A stretch of 64,000 bases of DNA from an uncultured Alphaproteobacteria bacterium (GCA_900079695.1 LT599022.1:3536937-3600936); one strand, 5' to 3'; counted from the first letter of the stretch, positions 44,377-53,791 are shown. Numbers and translations: made by a program. Notes: generated from the letters alone by a model not told the origin.

Positions 44377-44417
44377 GTTTTCTTATCCGACGAACCGGAA
44401 CGGAGGGTTTCCGCGGC

Positions 44418-44897
44418 ATGAACCGTGCGAACTTCGTGAGCGGCGCGATCGGCGTCGCGGTCGGCGGCGGCGCGCTTTGGGGCGCGGCGGACTTTCCGCC
44501 CGACGTGGTGATGAAGATCGGCCCGGCCTTCTTTCCCAGCATGCTCGCGGGGCTGCTGGTGGCGGCGAGCGGCGTGCTGATGGCGGGCGCCGCGCTCGAA
44601 GCCTCCGGCCCCGCAGTGGCGGAAGATCCGCCGCCGCGCCTTTCGTTCGCCGACGGCCGGGTGCGGGCGGCGCTCACGGTTCTCGCGGTGCTCGCCTTCA
44701 CCCTGGTGCTCGGGCCGCTCGGCTTCGTTCCCACCTCGGTGCTGTTTCTGGCGGCGATGATGGCGATGCTCGGGTTGCGCAGCCCGGCGGCGCTGCTGGC
44801 GGTGCCGGTCGGCGTCACCGCCGCGATCTGGCTGATCTTCGAGAAGCTGCTGGTGCTGTCGCTGCCGGCGGGGATTCTCGACGGCCTCCTCTTCTGA
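44418..44897 (+). CDS. tctB: Tripartite tricarboxylate transporter small membrane subunit
   Basis: This 159-residue protein has four membrane helices (FVSGAIGVAVGGGALWG, FPSMLAGLLVAASGVLMAG, ALTVLAVLAFTLVLGPLGF, and SPAALLAVPVGVTAAIWLIF), the TctB layout. It works with TctA in carboxylate uptake. It lies between tctC and tctA with 13 bp to tctA. Confidence 0.88.
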   Translation: MNRANFVSGAIGVAVGGGALWGAADFPPDVVMKIGPAFFPSMLAGLLVAASGVLMAGAALEASGPAVAEDPPPRLSFADGRVRAALTVLAVLAFTLVLGPLGFVPTSVLFLAAMMAMLGLRSPAALLAVPVGVTAAIWLIFEKLLVLSLPAGILDGLLF

Positions 44898-44910
44898 TCC
44901 GGAGGCCCCG

Positions 44911-46425
44911 ATGGACCTGCTGCTCACGAGCTTCGGCAACGTCTTCCACCCCTCGGTGATGCTGGTGATCGCGATGGGCGTCGCGGTCGGCATCACCGTC
45001 GGCGCGCTGCCCGGCCTCACCGCTACCATGGGCGTGGCGCTGCTGGTGCCGCTCACCTTCGGCCGCCCGCCGCTCGAAAGCCTGGCGATGCTGCTCGGCC
45101 TCTATTGCGGCGCGATGTACGGCGGCTCGATCGCCGCGATCCTGGTGCGAACCCCGGGAACCCCGGCGGCGGCGGCGACGGTGCTCGAAGGCTATCCGAT
45201 GGCGCAGCGCGGCGAGGCCGGGCGCGCGCTGGCGATGGCGCTGTTCGCGTCGTTCTCGGGCGGCCTCACCGGCGCGCTGGTGATGACCTTCCTGTCGCCG
45301 CTGATCTCCACCGTGGCGCTGGAGTTCTCCACCGTCGAATATTTCGCGCTCGCGGTGTTCGGGTTGAGCGTGATCGTCTCGATCTCCGGCAAGTCGATCG
45401 TCAAGGGGCTGATGACCGGCATCTTCGGCCTGCTGATCTCGACCATCGGCGCGGACCCGATCTCGGGCTTCCCGCGCTTCATCTTCGGGCAGATGGACCT
45501 GTTCGAGGGGCCGCCCTTCATCCCCACCCTGATCGGCCTGTTCGCGGTCTCCGAGGTGCTCGCCAACGTTCAGGCGCAGCAGTCGCTGGTGCGGGTCAAG
45601 GCGGTGGTTGACCGCTACCTGCCGAGCTGGGCCGACATCAAGGCCTCGGCGGTGGCGATCGTCCGCGGCAGCCTGCTCGGCACGATGATCGGCGCGATTC
45701 CCGGCGCGGGCGGCGATATCGCCGCGTTCGTCTCCTACGGCGAGACCAAGCGCACCTCGAAACACCCGGAAAAGTTCGGCACCGGCCAGGTCGAGGGCCT
45801 CGCCGCCTCGGAGTGCGCCAACAACGCGTGCTCCGGCGGCGCGATGATCCCGCTGCTGTCGCTCGGCGTGCCGGGCGACGCGGTGACGGCGGTGCTGCTG
45901 GGGGCGTTCGTGATCCAGGGGCTGCAGCCCGGGCCGCTGCTCTACAAGGACCACATCGACATCGTCTACAACGTCTTCGCGTCGATGATCGTCGCCAATT
46001 TCGCGATGCTGGCGATCGGCCTCGTCGGCATCCGCCTGTTCGCCAAGGTGATTTTGGTGCGGCGCGCGATCCTGATGCCGTCGATCCTGGTGCTGTCGAT
46101 CGTCGGCGCCTATGCGATGCGGCGCGACGTCTTCGACGTCTACTTCATGCTCGGCTGCGGCGTCGGCGGATACTTCCTGCAGAAGCACGACTTCCCGCTG
46201 TCGCCGATCCTGCTGGCGCTGATCCTCGGGCCGATGGCGGAAGCCAACCTCCGGCGCTCGCTGGTGGTTTCGGGCGGCGATTTCGGCATCATCCTCACCC
46301 GGCCGATCGCGGTGGCGCTGCTGGTGCTGGCGGTGGGCTCGCTGGTGGCGGGGTTCTACAACCACCGCAAGATCGCCCGCCGCCTCGCGCAGCAGCAACC
46401 GCCGGGCGAAGCGCCGCCGGAGTGA
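44911..46425 (+). CDS. tctA: Tripartite tricarboxylate transporter large membrane subunit
   Basis: This 504-residue permease has 11-12 membrane segments and the TctA signatures GVAVGITVGALPGLTATMG near the start, LYCGAMYGGSIAAILVRTPG, and SECANNACSGGAMIPLLSLGVPGD in the middle. GGAGG precedes the start. It is the last gene of tctCBA and is followed by a perfect 20-bp palindrome shared with the convergent elbB. Confidence 0.94.
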   Translation: MDLLLTSFGNVFHPSVMLVIAMGVAVGITVGALPGLTATMGVALLVPLTFGRPPLESLAMLLGLYCGAMYGGSIAAILVRTPGTPAAAATVLEGYPMAQRGEAGRALAMALFASFSGGLTGALVMTFLSPLISTVALEFSTVEYFALAVFGLSVIVSISGKSIVKGLMTGIFGLLISTIGADPISGFPRFIFGQMDLFEGPPFIPTLIGLFAVSEVLANVQAQQSLVRVKAVVDRYLPSWADIKASAVAIVRGSLLGTMIGAIPGAGGDIAAFVSYGETKRTSKHPEKFGTGQVEGLAASECANNACSGGAMIPLLSLGVPGDAVTAVLLGAFVIQGLQPGPLLYKDHIDIVYNVFASMIVANFAMLAIGLVGIRLFAKVILVRRAILMPSILVLSIVGAYAMRRDVFDVYFMLGCGVGGYFLQKHDFPLSPILLALILGPMAEANLRRSLVVSGGDFGIILTRPIAVALLVLAVGSLVAGFYNHRKIARRLAQQQPPGEAPPE

Positions 46426-46430
46426 GGAAC

Positions 46431-46450
46431 GGGGCGGCCGCGGCCGCCCC
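46431..46450. terminator. Bidirectional palindrome between tctA and elbB
   Basis: GGGGCGGCCG followed at once by its exact complement forms a 20-bp palindrome in the 30-bp gap between the convergent genes. It probably terminates both transcripts, though T-runs are short. Confidence 0.65.
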
Positions 46451-46455
46451 TTGCC

Positions 46456-47112
46456 CTACATCAGGTCGATCGCCGCCGCGATCGCCGCGTCCGCGCCGTC
46501 GGCGATCTGGCTCACCGAGGCGTTGAGCATATAGCACGGACTGGAGACGATCCTGTTGGCGGCGTCGACGCAGGTTTCGCCGTGGGTGCGTTCGGCGTGC
46601 CTGGCGCCCATCGCCGCCAGCGCCTCGGCGGTGGCCTGATCGTTGCCGATCGTCACCTCCACCTTGCCCAGCACCCTCGCCACCAGCGCCGGGGCGATGC
46701 ACAGCGCGACGATCGGCTTCTTCGCCGCGTGGGTGGAGACGATCGCCGCCTCGGTATCCGGGTTGACCGAGCAGTTGGGGCCGTCGACCGCGAAGGTGCA
46801 GAGATTCTTGGCCGCGCCGAAGCCGCCCGGGAACACCAGCGCGTCGTAGTCGGCGGGCTTGTAGCCCGACAGCGGCAGGATCGCCCCGCGGGCGATGCGC
46901 GCGGATTCGACCAGCACGTTGCGCGCCTCGTCGGAGGGCGCGCCGACCGCATGGTTGATGACGTGGAACTGGCCGACGTCGGGCGCGAAGCACTGATAGC
47001 TGGCGCCCCGGCGGTCGATCGCCAGGAGGGTCAGCACCGCCTCGTGAATCTCGGATCCGTCGTAGACGCCGCAGCCGGACAGGACGACGGCGAACTTCGG
47101 TTTTGCGGACAT
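46456..47112 (-). CDS. elbB: ElbB, DJ-1/PfpI-superfamily glyoxalase III-like protein
   Basis: This 218-residue cytoplasmic protein has the ElbB start FAVVLSGCGVYDGSEIHEAV and the nucleophile-elbow cysteine in KKPIVALCIAPAL. E. coli ElbB (YhbL) has weak glyoxalase III activity and was linked to isoprenoid synthesis; the physiological role is unclear. GGAGGAGAAC precedes the start. It is divergent from the M32 peptidase gene. Confidence 0.92.
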   Translation of the reverse strand: MSAKPKFAVVLSGCGVYDGSEIHEAVLTLLAIDRRGASYQCFAPDVGQFHVINHAVGAPSDEARNVLVESARIARGAILPLSGYKPADYDALVFPGGFGAAKNLCTFAVDGPNCSVNPDTEAAIVSTHAAKKPIVALCIAPALVARVLGKVEVTIGNDQATAEALAAMGARHAERTHGETCVDAANRIVSSPCYMLNASVSQIADGADAAIAAAIDLM

Positions 47113-47196
47113 GTGTTCTCCTCCGGTAGGATGCTGGACGTTTGCGGCCTCTCCGAATCATCGGGGCGGCGGCGGGAAAAAACAAGAAGGGCGAGC

Positions 47197-48681
47197 ATGT
47201 CGGCGTATTCGGACCTGAAGGCGCGTTTCCACAAGCGGTCGGCGATCGAGGGCGCGCTCGCGACCCTGCAATGGGACCGGGCGGCGATGATGCCGACCGG
47301 CGGCGCCGACGCGCGCGCCGAACAGGTGGCGGTGCTGGAGACCCTGGCGCACGAGATTCTCGCCGCGCCCGAACTGCCCGAACTGCTGGAGGCCGCCGCG
47401 GCCGAGGACCTGGGCGCCGACGACCGCGCGAACCTCGCCGAGATGCGGCACGCGTGGGTGCATGCCGCGGCGGTGCCCGCCGATCTCGTCGCCGCGCTCG
47501 CCCGCGCCGGGGCGGCCTGCGAAATGGCGTGGCGGACGGCGCGCCCGGCGGCGGATTTCCGCGCGGTGCTGCCGCGCCTCGAAACGCTGCTGAAGCTGGT
47601 GCGCGAGGAGGCGGCGGCGAAGGCGGAGGCTCTCGGCGTCTCGCCCTACGACGCGCTGCTGGACGGCTACGAGCCGGGCGGCAAGTCGGCCGAGATCGAC
47701 GCGACGTTCGCCGATCTCGCGGCGTTCCTGCCCGGCTTCCTCGACGAGGTGCTGGCGCGCCAGGCGGCGCGGCCCGCGCCGCTGCCGCTGCCCGGGCGCT
47801 TCCCCGCCGCCACCCAGCGCGCGATGGTGCGGCGGGTGATGACGGCGATGGGCTTCGAGTTCGATCACGGCCGCCTCGACGAGAGCGCGCACCCGTTCTG
47901 CGGCGGCATCGCCGACGACGTCCGCCTCACCACCCGCTACGACGAGGGCGACGCCTTCACCGGGGTGTTCGGGGTGATTCACGAAACCGGCCACGCGCTT
48001 TACGAACGCGGCTTGCCGGAGGCGTGGCGCGGCCAGCCCGCCGGGGCCGCGCGCGGCATGAGCCTGCACGAGAGCCAGTCGTTGACGATGGAGATGCAGG
48101 CGGGCCGCGGCCGCGCCTTTCTCTCCTGGCTCGCGCCGGTTCTGGCCGAGGCGTTCGGCGGCGCGGGCCCGGCGTGGTCGGTCGAGAACTTCGCCGCCCT
48201 GGCGCAGCGGGTCTCGCGCGGCTTCATCCGCGTCGACGCCGACGAGGTGACCTATCCGGCGCACGTGATCCTGCGCTACCGCCTGGAGCGGGCGATGATC
48301 GCGGGCGACCTGCCGCTCGCCGACCTGCCGGGCGCGTGGAACCAGGGCATGCGGGAGCTGCTCGGCGTGACGCCGCCCGACGATCGCCTCGGCTGTTTGC
48401 AGGACATCCACTGGTACGACGGCGCATGGGGCTATTTCCCCACCTACACCTTGGGCGCGATGACCGCGGCGCAGCTGTTCGCCGCCGCCCGGGCGGCGAC
48501 GCCGGGGCTCGAAGACGCGCTCGCGCGCGGCGATTTCGCGCCCCTGCTCGGCTGGATGCGCGCGAACGTCCACGCCCGGGCGTCGCTGCTGCCGACCTCC
48601 GAGATCCTCCGCCGCGCCACCGGCAAGCCGCTCGACGCGGCGGCGTTCAAGGCCCACCTCGCGGCGCGGTATCTGTCATGA
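47197..48681 (+). CDS. Carboxypeptidase Taq (M32 family metallopeptidase)
   Basis: This 494-residue cytoplasmic zinc carboxypeptidase has the HExxH motif as HETGH (262-266) in GVIHETGHALYERG, with the downstream ESQSLTMEMQAGR segment providing the third ligand. The N-terminus YSDLKARFHKRSAIEGALAT matches the family. The ATG at 47197 was chosen from a longer open frame on this basis. A small membrane protein gene overlaps its stop by 4 bp. Confidence 0.93.
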   Translation: MSAYSDLKARFHKRSAIEGALATLQWDRAAMMPTGGADARAEQVAVLETLAHEILAAPELPELLEAAAAEDLGADDRANLAEMRHAWVHAAAVPADLVAALARAGAACEMAWRTARPAADFRAVLPRLETLLKLVREEAAAKAEALGVSPYDALLDGYEPGGKSAEIDATFADLAAFLPGFLDEVLARQAARPAPLPLPGRFPAATQRAMVRRVMTAMGFEFDHGRLDESAHPFCGGIADDVRLTTRYDEGDAFTGVFGVIHETGHALYERGLPEAWRGQPAGAARGMSLHESQSLTMEMQAGRGRAFLSWLAPVLAEAFGGAGPAWSVENFAALAQRVSRGFIRVDADEVTYPAHVILRYRLERAMIAGDLPLADLPGAWNQGMRELLGVTPPDDRLGCLQDIHWYDGAWGYFPTYTLGAMTAAQLFAAARAATPGLEDALARGDFAPLLGWMRANVHARASLLPTSEILRRATGKPLDAAAFKAHLAARYLS

Positions 48682-49193
48682 CCGCGCCGACGCCGGAAGA
48701 CCGGGCGCAGATCGTCGTCCGGATTCTCGAACAGGCGATCCGCGAGGGCCGCAACGAAACCAGCCTGCGCACCAAGTCGGGCCGCCCGGGGCTGTCCTTC
48801 CGCCAGTGGCAGGATATCGCCGCGGTCGAGATCGCCAACGCGATCCGCGACGCCGAGGCGGAGGTGACGAAGCGCAAGGGCGTGGGCAACCGCATCGCGA
48901 TGACCCTCGGCGCGTGCCTCGTCACCCTCGGGTTCTTCGGCGCGGCGGTGGCGTGGGGGCGGGTGGACCGCACCCTCGCCGCGGTCGCCTCGCTCGCCGC
49001 CGGCGCCGGGCTGCTGATGACGGCGATGGAGATTCCGCTCCGCCTCTCGTGGCGCAAGGCGCGCGCGAAGCGCCGCGCCCGCAAGTTCGAGAACATCCGC
49101 TCGCTCGACAAGCAGATCCGCGCACTCGAACGCTTCCTCGAAGACAAGAAGGAAACCCTGGAGGAGCAGATCGAGCCGCTCAGGCGGCCCTGA
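48678..49193 (+). CDS. Small membrane protein of unknown function
   Basis: This 171-residue protein is not recognised. It has a soluble helical N-terminal ~70 residues (EDRAQIVVRILEQAIREGRN), two hydrophobic segments (ALGACLVTLGFFGAAVAW-like and TLAAVASLAAGAGLLMTAM) and a basic, coiled-coil C-terminus (IRSLDKQIRALERFLEDKKE). The start overlaps the peptidase stop as ATGA, so it is translationally coupled. Codon use matches its neighbours. Nothing indicates a specific role. Confidence 0.8.
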   Translation: MTAPTPEDRAQIVVRILEQAIREGRNETSLRTKSGRPGLSFRQWQDIAAVEIANAIRDAEAEVTKRKGVGNRIAMTLGACLVTLGFFGAAVAWGRVDRTLAAVASLAAGAGLLMTAMEIPLRLSWRKARAKRRARKFENIRSLDKQIRALERFLEDKKETLEEQIEPLRRP

Positions 49194-49289
49194 GCCGCAG
49201 CCTTATTCTTGTGGTTTGCGGCCATGCCGGTTATATCGGTGGGCTGCGCCCGCGGACGGGCGGAACGATTCTGAGCGGGAAGGCACAGC

Positions 49290-50696
49290 GTGCGCTACAT
49301 CAGTACGCGGGGCGAGGCCCCGGTTCTCTCCTTCGACGACGTGCTCCTCGCCGGTCTGGCGGCCGACGGCGGCCTCTACGTGCCGCAGGCGGTGCCGGTG
49401 ATCGACGTCGCCACCTGGGACGCATGGCGGACCCTGCCGTATCCCGACCTCGCCGCCGCGGTGATGAAGCCGTTCGTTTCCGGCACCCTCACCGACGCCG
49501 AGCTCGCCGAGATCACCCACGCCGCCTACGCCGGGTTCGACCACGCGGCGGTCGCGCCGCTCAGGCAGTTCGACACCGACCTCTGGGTGATGGAGCTGTT
49601 CCACGGCCCGACCCTCGCCTTCAAGGACATGGCGATGCAGGTGCTCGGCCGCCTGTTCGACAATCTGCTGGCGAAGCGGCAGAAGCGCATCACCATCGTC
49701 GGCGCGACCTCGGGCGACACCGGCTCGGCGGCGATCGAGGCGTGCCGCGACCGCGAGGCGATCGACATCTTCATCCTCCATCCGGCGGGGCGCGTCTCCG
49801 AGGTGCAGCGCCGCCAGATGACCACGGTATCGGCGCAGAACGTCTTCAACATCGCGATCAAGGGCACCTTCGACGACTGCCAGGATCTGGTGAAGGCGAT
49901 GTTCGCCGACGCGCCGTTCCGCGACCGCGTTTCCCTCTCCGCCGTGAATTCGATCAATTGGGCGCGGGTGCTGGCGCAGGTGGTCTATTACGTGTGGGCG
50001 GCGCTGCGCCTCGGCGCGCCCGACCGCGCCGTCGGCTTCTCCGTGCCGACCGGCAACTTCGGCAACATCTTCGCGGGCTACGTGGCGAAGACCATGGGCC
50101 TGCCGATCGAGCAGCTGATCGTCGGCTCCAACCGTAACGACATCCTCACCCGCTTCTTCGCCTCCGGCGAAATGGCGATGAGCGAGGTGGTGCCGACCAT
50201 CAGCCCGTCGATGGACATCCAGATCTCTTCCAACTTCGAACGCCTGCTGTTCGACATGCTCGGTCGCGACGGCGGTGCGGTGCGCACCGCGATGAACCGC
50301 TTCCGCCAGTCCGGCCGGTTCGAGGTTTCGCCCGAGGTGTTGGCGCGCAGCCGCGCGGTGTTCTCGGCGCTCGCCCTCGACGACGCCAAGACCAAGGCGG
50401 CGATCCGCGCCGAATACCAAGCCACCGGCGAGATCCTCGATCCGCACTCGGCGATCGGCGTCGCCGCCGCGCGGGCGCGGGCGAAGACCCCGGGCGTGCC
50501 GGTGGTGGCGCTTGCCACCGCCCACCCGGCGAAGTTCGGCCAGGCGGTCGAGGAAGCCTGCGGCGTCGCGCCGAAGCTGCCGCCGCGCCTCGCCGACCTG
50601 ATGGAGCGATCCGAGCGTCTCACCATCCTGCCCAACGATCTCAAGACCGTCGAAGATTACGTGCTGGCGCGCAGCCGCGCCGCCGGAGGTCGCTGA
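49290..50696 (+). CDS. thrC: Threonine synthase
   Basis: This PLP enzyme converts O-phosphohomoserine to threonine. The 468-residue protein belongs to the longer (fungal/proteobacterial) ThrC class, starting MRYISTRGEAPVLSFDDVLL. The PLP lysine is Lys112 in GPTLAFKDMAMQ, and TSGDTGSAA and the SVPTGNFGN phosphate loop are present. The start is GTG at 49290. The M16 peptidase gene begins immediately after the stop, a pairing common in alphaproteobacteria. Confidence 0.96.
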   Translation: MRYISTRGEAPVLSFDDVLLAGLAADGGLYVPQAVPVIDVATWDAWRTLPYPDLAAAVMKPFVSGTLTDAELAEITHAAYAGFDHAAVAPLRQFDTDLWVMELFHGPTLAFKDMAMQVLGRLFDNLLAKRQKRITIVGATSGDTGSAAIEACRDREAIDIFILHPAGRVSEVQRRQMTTVSAQNVFNIAIKGTFDDCQDLVKAMFADAPFRDRVSLSAVNSINWARVLAQVVYYVWAALRLGAPDRAVGFSVPTGNFGNIFAGYVAKTMGLPIEQLIVGSNRNDILTRFFASGEMAMSEVVPTISPSMDIQISSNFERLLFDMLGRDGGAVRTAMNRFRQSGRFEVSPEVLARSRAVFSALALDDAKTKAAIRAEYQATGEILDPHSAIGVAAARARAKTPGVPVVALATAHPAKFGQAVEEACGVAPKLPPRLADLMERSERLTILPNDLKTVEDYVLARSRAAGGR

Positions 50697-51959
50697 ATGG
50701 CGGTGAAAGTCACGACTCTCGACAACGGGCTGCGCGTCGTCTCCGACGAGATGCCCGGCATGGACACGGTGTCGATCGGCGCCTGGGTCGGCGTCGGCGC
50801 GCGCTCCGAGCCCGCGCACCTCAACGGCGTCTCCCACCTCCTCGAACACATGGCGTTCAAGGGCACCGAGCGCCGCACCGCGCGCGCCATCGCCGAGGAG
50901 ATCGAGGCGGTGGGCGGCCACATCAACGCCTACACCTCGCGCGAGACCACCGCCTATTACGCCAAGGTGCTGAAGGACGACCTGCCGCTCGCCGTCGATA
51001 TCGTCGGCGACATCCTCCAGCATTCGACGCTCGACCCGGTGGAGCTCGACCGCGAGCGTCAGGTGGTGGTGCAGGAGATCGGCCAGGCGATCGACACGCC
51101 CGACGACATCATCTTCGACTGGTTCCAGCAGACCGCCTATCCGGATCAGGCGATCGGCCGCCCGGTGCTCGGCACCGCCGAGATCGTGCGCGGGCTCAGC
51201 CGCGAGACGATCTTCGACTTCATGCGCGCGGGCTACACCGCGCCGCAGATCGTCGTCTCCGCCGCGGGCGGGCTCGACCACGCGCGCTTCCTCGATCTCG
51301 TGCAGGAGACCTTCGGCGGCATTTCGCCGCAGCCCTCCGCCGCCGCCGACGCCCGGGCGACCTATGCGGGCGGCCACTATCGCGAGGAGCGCGATCTCGA
51401 ACAGACCCACCTCGTGCTCGGCTTCGAGGGCGTCTCCTATCAGGACGACGACTACTACGCCCTCGCGGTGATGTCCGCCCTGTTCGGCGGCGGCATGTCG
51501 TCGCGGCTGTTCCAGGAGGTGCGGGAGCAGCGCGGCCTCGCGTATTCCATCTACGCCTACGCCTCCTCCTACGTCGATACCGGGATGTTCACCATCTATG
51601 CCGGAACCAGCCCGGAGGACATCCCCGAGATGGTCGCGGTGGTCGCCGACGAGTGCGCGAAACTGTCCTCGACCCTCACCGAGGCCGAGGTCGCCCGCGC
51701 CCGCGCCCAGCTCCGCGCCTCCACCATCATGGGCATGGAAAGCACGTCGTCGCGCTGCGAACACCGCGCCCGCCAGCTGATGATCTTCGGCGAGCCGCTC
51801 TCGGCCGAGGACACCATCGCGCGTATCGACGCCGTCGACCTCGACGCCGTCCGCCGCATCACCGAGCGCGTGCTCAAGTCGCCGATCACCACCGCCGCCG
51901 TCGGTCCGCTCGACCACCTCGAATCCGACGCCGCTCTCGCGCGCCGGTTCGCGTTCTGA
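50697..51959 (+). CDS. M16 family zinc peptidase (processing-peptidase-like)
   Basis: This 420-residue protein is like mitochondrial processing peptidase beta. It has the inverted zinc motif HLLEH (47-51) in NGVSHLLEHMAFKGT and the downstream glutamate region EIEAVGGHINAYTSRE, then YADP-type segment GQAIDTPDDIIFDWFQ. Its role in bacteria is uncertain (peptide turnover). The ATG directly abuts the thrC stop, so the two are translated from one mRNA. A REP-like element follows. Confidence 0.93.
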   Translation: MAVKVTTLDNGLRVVSDEMPGMDTVSIGAWVGVGARSEPAHLNGVSHLLEHMAFKGTERRTARAIAEEIEAVGGHINAYTSRETTAYYAKVLKDDLPLAVDIVGDILQHSTLDPVELDRERQVVVQEIGQAIDTPDDIIFDWFQQTAYPDQAIGRPVLGTAEIVRGLSRETIFDFMRAGYTAPQIVVSAAGGLDHARFLDLVQETFGGISPQPSAAADARATYAGGHYREERDLEQTHLVLGFEGVSYQDDDYYALAVMSALFGGGMSSRLFQEVREQRGLAYSIYAYASSYVDTGMFTIYAGTSPEDIPEMVAVVADECAKLSSTLTEAEVARARAQLRASTIMGMESTSSRCEHRARQLMIFGEPLSAEDTIARIDAVDLDAVRRITERVLKSPITTAAVGPLDHLESDAALARRFAF

Positions 51960-51960
51960 G

Positions 51961-52140
51961 GCGGACGCAGGACCGGGGCTCCGCCCTGGACCCGCCAAAG
52001 GCCTCGGGCCCTTGGATCCCATTCGTTTTCAAAGCCAAAGGGCCTCCGCACGGGAGGCCCTTTGGCTTTGAAGGTGAGCGGGGCCGGGGGATCGAGATCC
52101 CCCGGCGGGGTGCGGGGCAGCGCCCCGGTCTTGCGTCCGC
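51961..52140. repeat. REP-like multi-hairpin element (~180 bp imperfect inverted repeat)
   Basis: The outer ends (GCGGACGCAGGACCGGGGC and the complement of the right end) pair imperfectly over ~35 bp. Inside are three nested dyads: an imperfect one near 51995-52015, a perfect 20-bp stem at 52028-52047/52053-52072 with a GCACG loop, and a perfect 10-bp stem at 52084-52093/52096-52105. The element fills the gap between convergent genes. It resembles intergenic repeats I recall in Rhodospirillales genomes. It may end transcription from both sides. Confidence 0.75.
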
Positions 52141-52150
52141 CTCCGGAGCG

Positions 52151-53167
52151 TCAGCCGTTGCGGAAGGCGTAGGCGTAGCCGTTCAGCGCGGGGGCGCCGC
52201 CGAGGTGGGCGTAGAGAATTTTGCTGCCCTTGGGGAAGTAGCCCTTGCCGACGAGGTCGATCAGGCCCTGCATCGATTTGCCTTCGTAGACCGGGTCGGT
52301 GATCATCCCTTCGAGGCGGGCGGTGAGGCGGATCGCCGCCTTGGTTTCGGCGGAGGGGACGCCGTAGTGGGGGTAGGCGTAGTCCTCGATCAGCACCACG
52401 TCGTCGGCGACGATCGGTTGGCCGAGTTCGACGAGGTCGGCGGTGCGCTGCGCGATTTCGAGCACCTGCGCCTTGGTCTGCTCCGGGGTGAACGAGGCGT
52501 CGATGCCGATCACCTTGCGCGCCCGGCCGTCGGCGGCGAAGCCGACGAGCATGCCCGCGTGGGTGGAGCCGGTGACGGTGCAGACGACGACGTAGTCGAA
52601 GGCGAACCCCTGGGCCTTTTCCTGCGCGCGGACCTCTTCGGCGAAGCCGACGTAGCCGAGGCCGCCGTACTTGTGGACCGAGGCGCCGGCCGGGATCGGA
52701 TAGGGTTTGCCGCCCGCCGCCTTCACCTCGGCGAGCGCGTCCTCCCAGCTCTGGCGGATGCCGATGTCGAAGCCTTCGTCGCAGAGGCGCACGTCGGCGC
52801 CCATGATGCGCGAGAGAAGGATGTTGCCGACCCGGTCGTAGACCGCGTCTTCGTGCGGCACCCAGGCTTCCTGCACGAGGCGGCACTTGAAGCCGATCTT
52901 GGCGGCGACCGCGGCGACCATGCGGGTGTGGTTGGACTGCACGCCGCCGATCGACACCAGGGTGTCGGCGCCCGAGGCGATCGCATCGGGGACGATGTAT
53001 TCGAGCTTGCGCAGCTTGTTGCCGCCGAAGGCGAGGCCGGAGTTGCAGTCCTCGCGCTTGGCGTAGATCTCGACGCCGCCGCCGAGGTGTTCGGAGAGGC
53101 GGGCGAGCTTCTCGATCGGCGTCGGGCCGAAGGTGAGGGGGTGGCGCGGGAATTTCTCGAGGTTCAT
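52151..53167 (-). CDS. acdS: 1-aminocyclopropane-1-carboxylate deaminase
   Basis: This PLP enzyme cleaves ACC, the plant ethylene precursor, to 2-oxobutanoate and ammonia. The 338-residue length is exact for AcdS. Key residues fall at the standard positions: PLP Lys51 (FGGNKLRK), Ser78 (GVQSNH), Tyr294 and Glu295 (DPVYEGKS), and Leu322 (LYAHLGG). Glu295 and Leu322 distinguish true ACC deaminases from D-cysteine desulfhydrases. It is divergent from an Lrp-type regulator matching AcdR. It suggests contact with plants or plant-derived ACC, or D-amino acid use. Confidence 0.95.
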   Translation of the reverse strand: MNLEKFPRHPLTFGPTPIEKLARLSEHLGGGVEIYAKREDCNSGLAFGGNKLRKLEYIVPDAIASGADTLVSIGGVQSNHTRMVAAVAAKIGFKCRLVQEAWVPHEDAVYDRVGNILLSRIMGADVRLCDEGFDIGIRQSWEDALAEVKAAGGKPYPIPAGASVHKYGGLGYVGFAEEVRAQEKAQGFAFDYVVVCTVTGSTHAGMLVGFAADGRARKVIGIDASFTPEQTKAQVLEIAQRTADLVELGQPIVADDVVLIEDYAYPHYGVPSAETKAAIRLTARLEGMITDPVYEGKSMQGLIDLVGKGYFPKGSKILYAHLGGAPALNGYAYAFRNG

Positions 53168-53244
53168 CGAAGGGCTCCGGGTTGGGGAACGAGCCCGGAA
53201 ACGCTAGCAGATGCCGGATGAAAGGTGCTCTCGAACTCACGGAG

Positions 53245-53271
53245 GAATTTTCTCGAAATTCGAGGAAATTC
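53245..53271. promoter_or_regulatory. Near-perfect 27-bp palindrome between acdS and acdR
   Basis: GAATTTTCTCGAA (53245-53257) is mirrored by TTCGAGGAAATTC (53259-53271) with one mismatch around a central A. It lies between the divergent genes, 40 bp before the regulator start, in AT-rich DNA. It is the obvious candidate operator for the Lrp-type regulator. Confidence 0.7.
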
Positions 53272-53296
53272 TGGAGATGATGCGGGAAAACGGCAA

Positions 53297-53791
53297 ATGG
53301 ATCGGAAAAATATGAAAGAGTCTTCCACGCCCGTCGAACTCGACCGCATCGATCTGAAGATTCTCCGCGCGCTGCAGGAAAACGGCCGTCTCGCCAACGC
53401 CGATCTCGCGAAGCTGGTCGACGTCAGTCCCGCCACCTGCCACCGTCGCACCCAGCGGCTGTTCGCGGAGGGCTGCGTGTCGGGGGTTCGGGCGATGGTG
53501 TCGCCGCGGGCGGTGGATCGCGGCGCTCTGGTGATCGTCGGCGTGGTGCTCGACCGCTCGACGCCGGAGAGCTTCGCCGCGTTCGAGAAGGCCGCGGCGG
53601 CGCTCCCCTTCGTGCTCGACTGCCATCTGGTGGCGGGGGATTTCGACTACTTCCTGAAGATCCGCGTTTCCGACATGGCGGACTTCAACCATCTGCATGG
53701 CACCCGTCTGATCGCCCTGCCGGGGGTGCGGCAGACCAGGACTTTCTTCGTGATGAAGGAGGTGGTGGACAACGCGCCGCTGCCGTTCTGA
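53297..53791 (+). CDS. acdR: Lrp/AsnC family regulator of ACC deaminase
   Basis: This 164-residue protein has an N-terminal helix-turn-helix (LDRIDLKILRALQENGRLAN, LAKLVDVSPATCHRRTQRL) and a C-terminal RAM effector domain (FVLDCHLVAGDFDYFLKIRV). Lrp-type AcdR proteins activate the divergent acdS in response to ACC in characterised Pseudomonas systems, and the arrangement here is the same. Starts at 53297 and 53312 are both plausible; the longer open frame to 53225 would run through the palindromic operator and was rejected. Confidence 0.88.
   Translation: MDRKNMKESSTPVELDRIDLKILRALQENGRLANADLAKLVDVSPATCHRRTQRLFAEGCVSGVRAMVSPRAVDRGALVIVGVVLDRSTPESFAAFEKAAAALPFVLDCHLVAGDFDYFLKIRVSDMADFNHLHGTRLIALPGVRQTRTFFVMKEVVDNAPLPF

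Noticed and set aside
49203-52022. A 939-codon minus-strand open frame
   Set aside because: Antisense of thrC and the M16 peptidase gene, both with intact active-site motifs.
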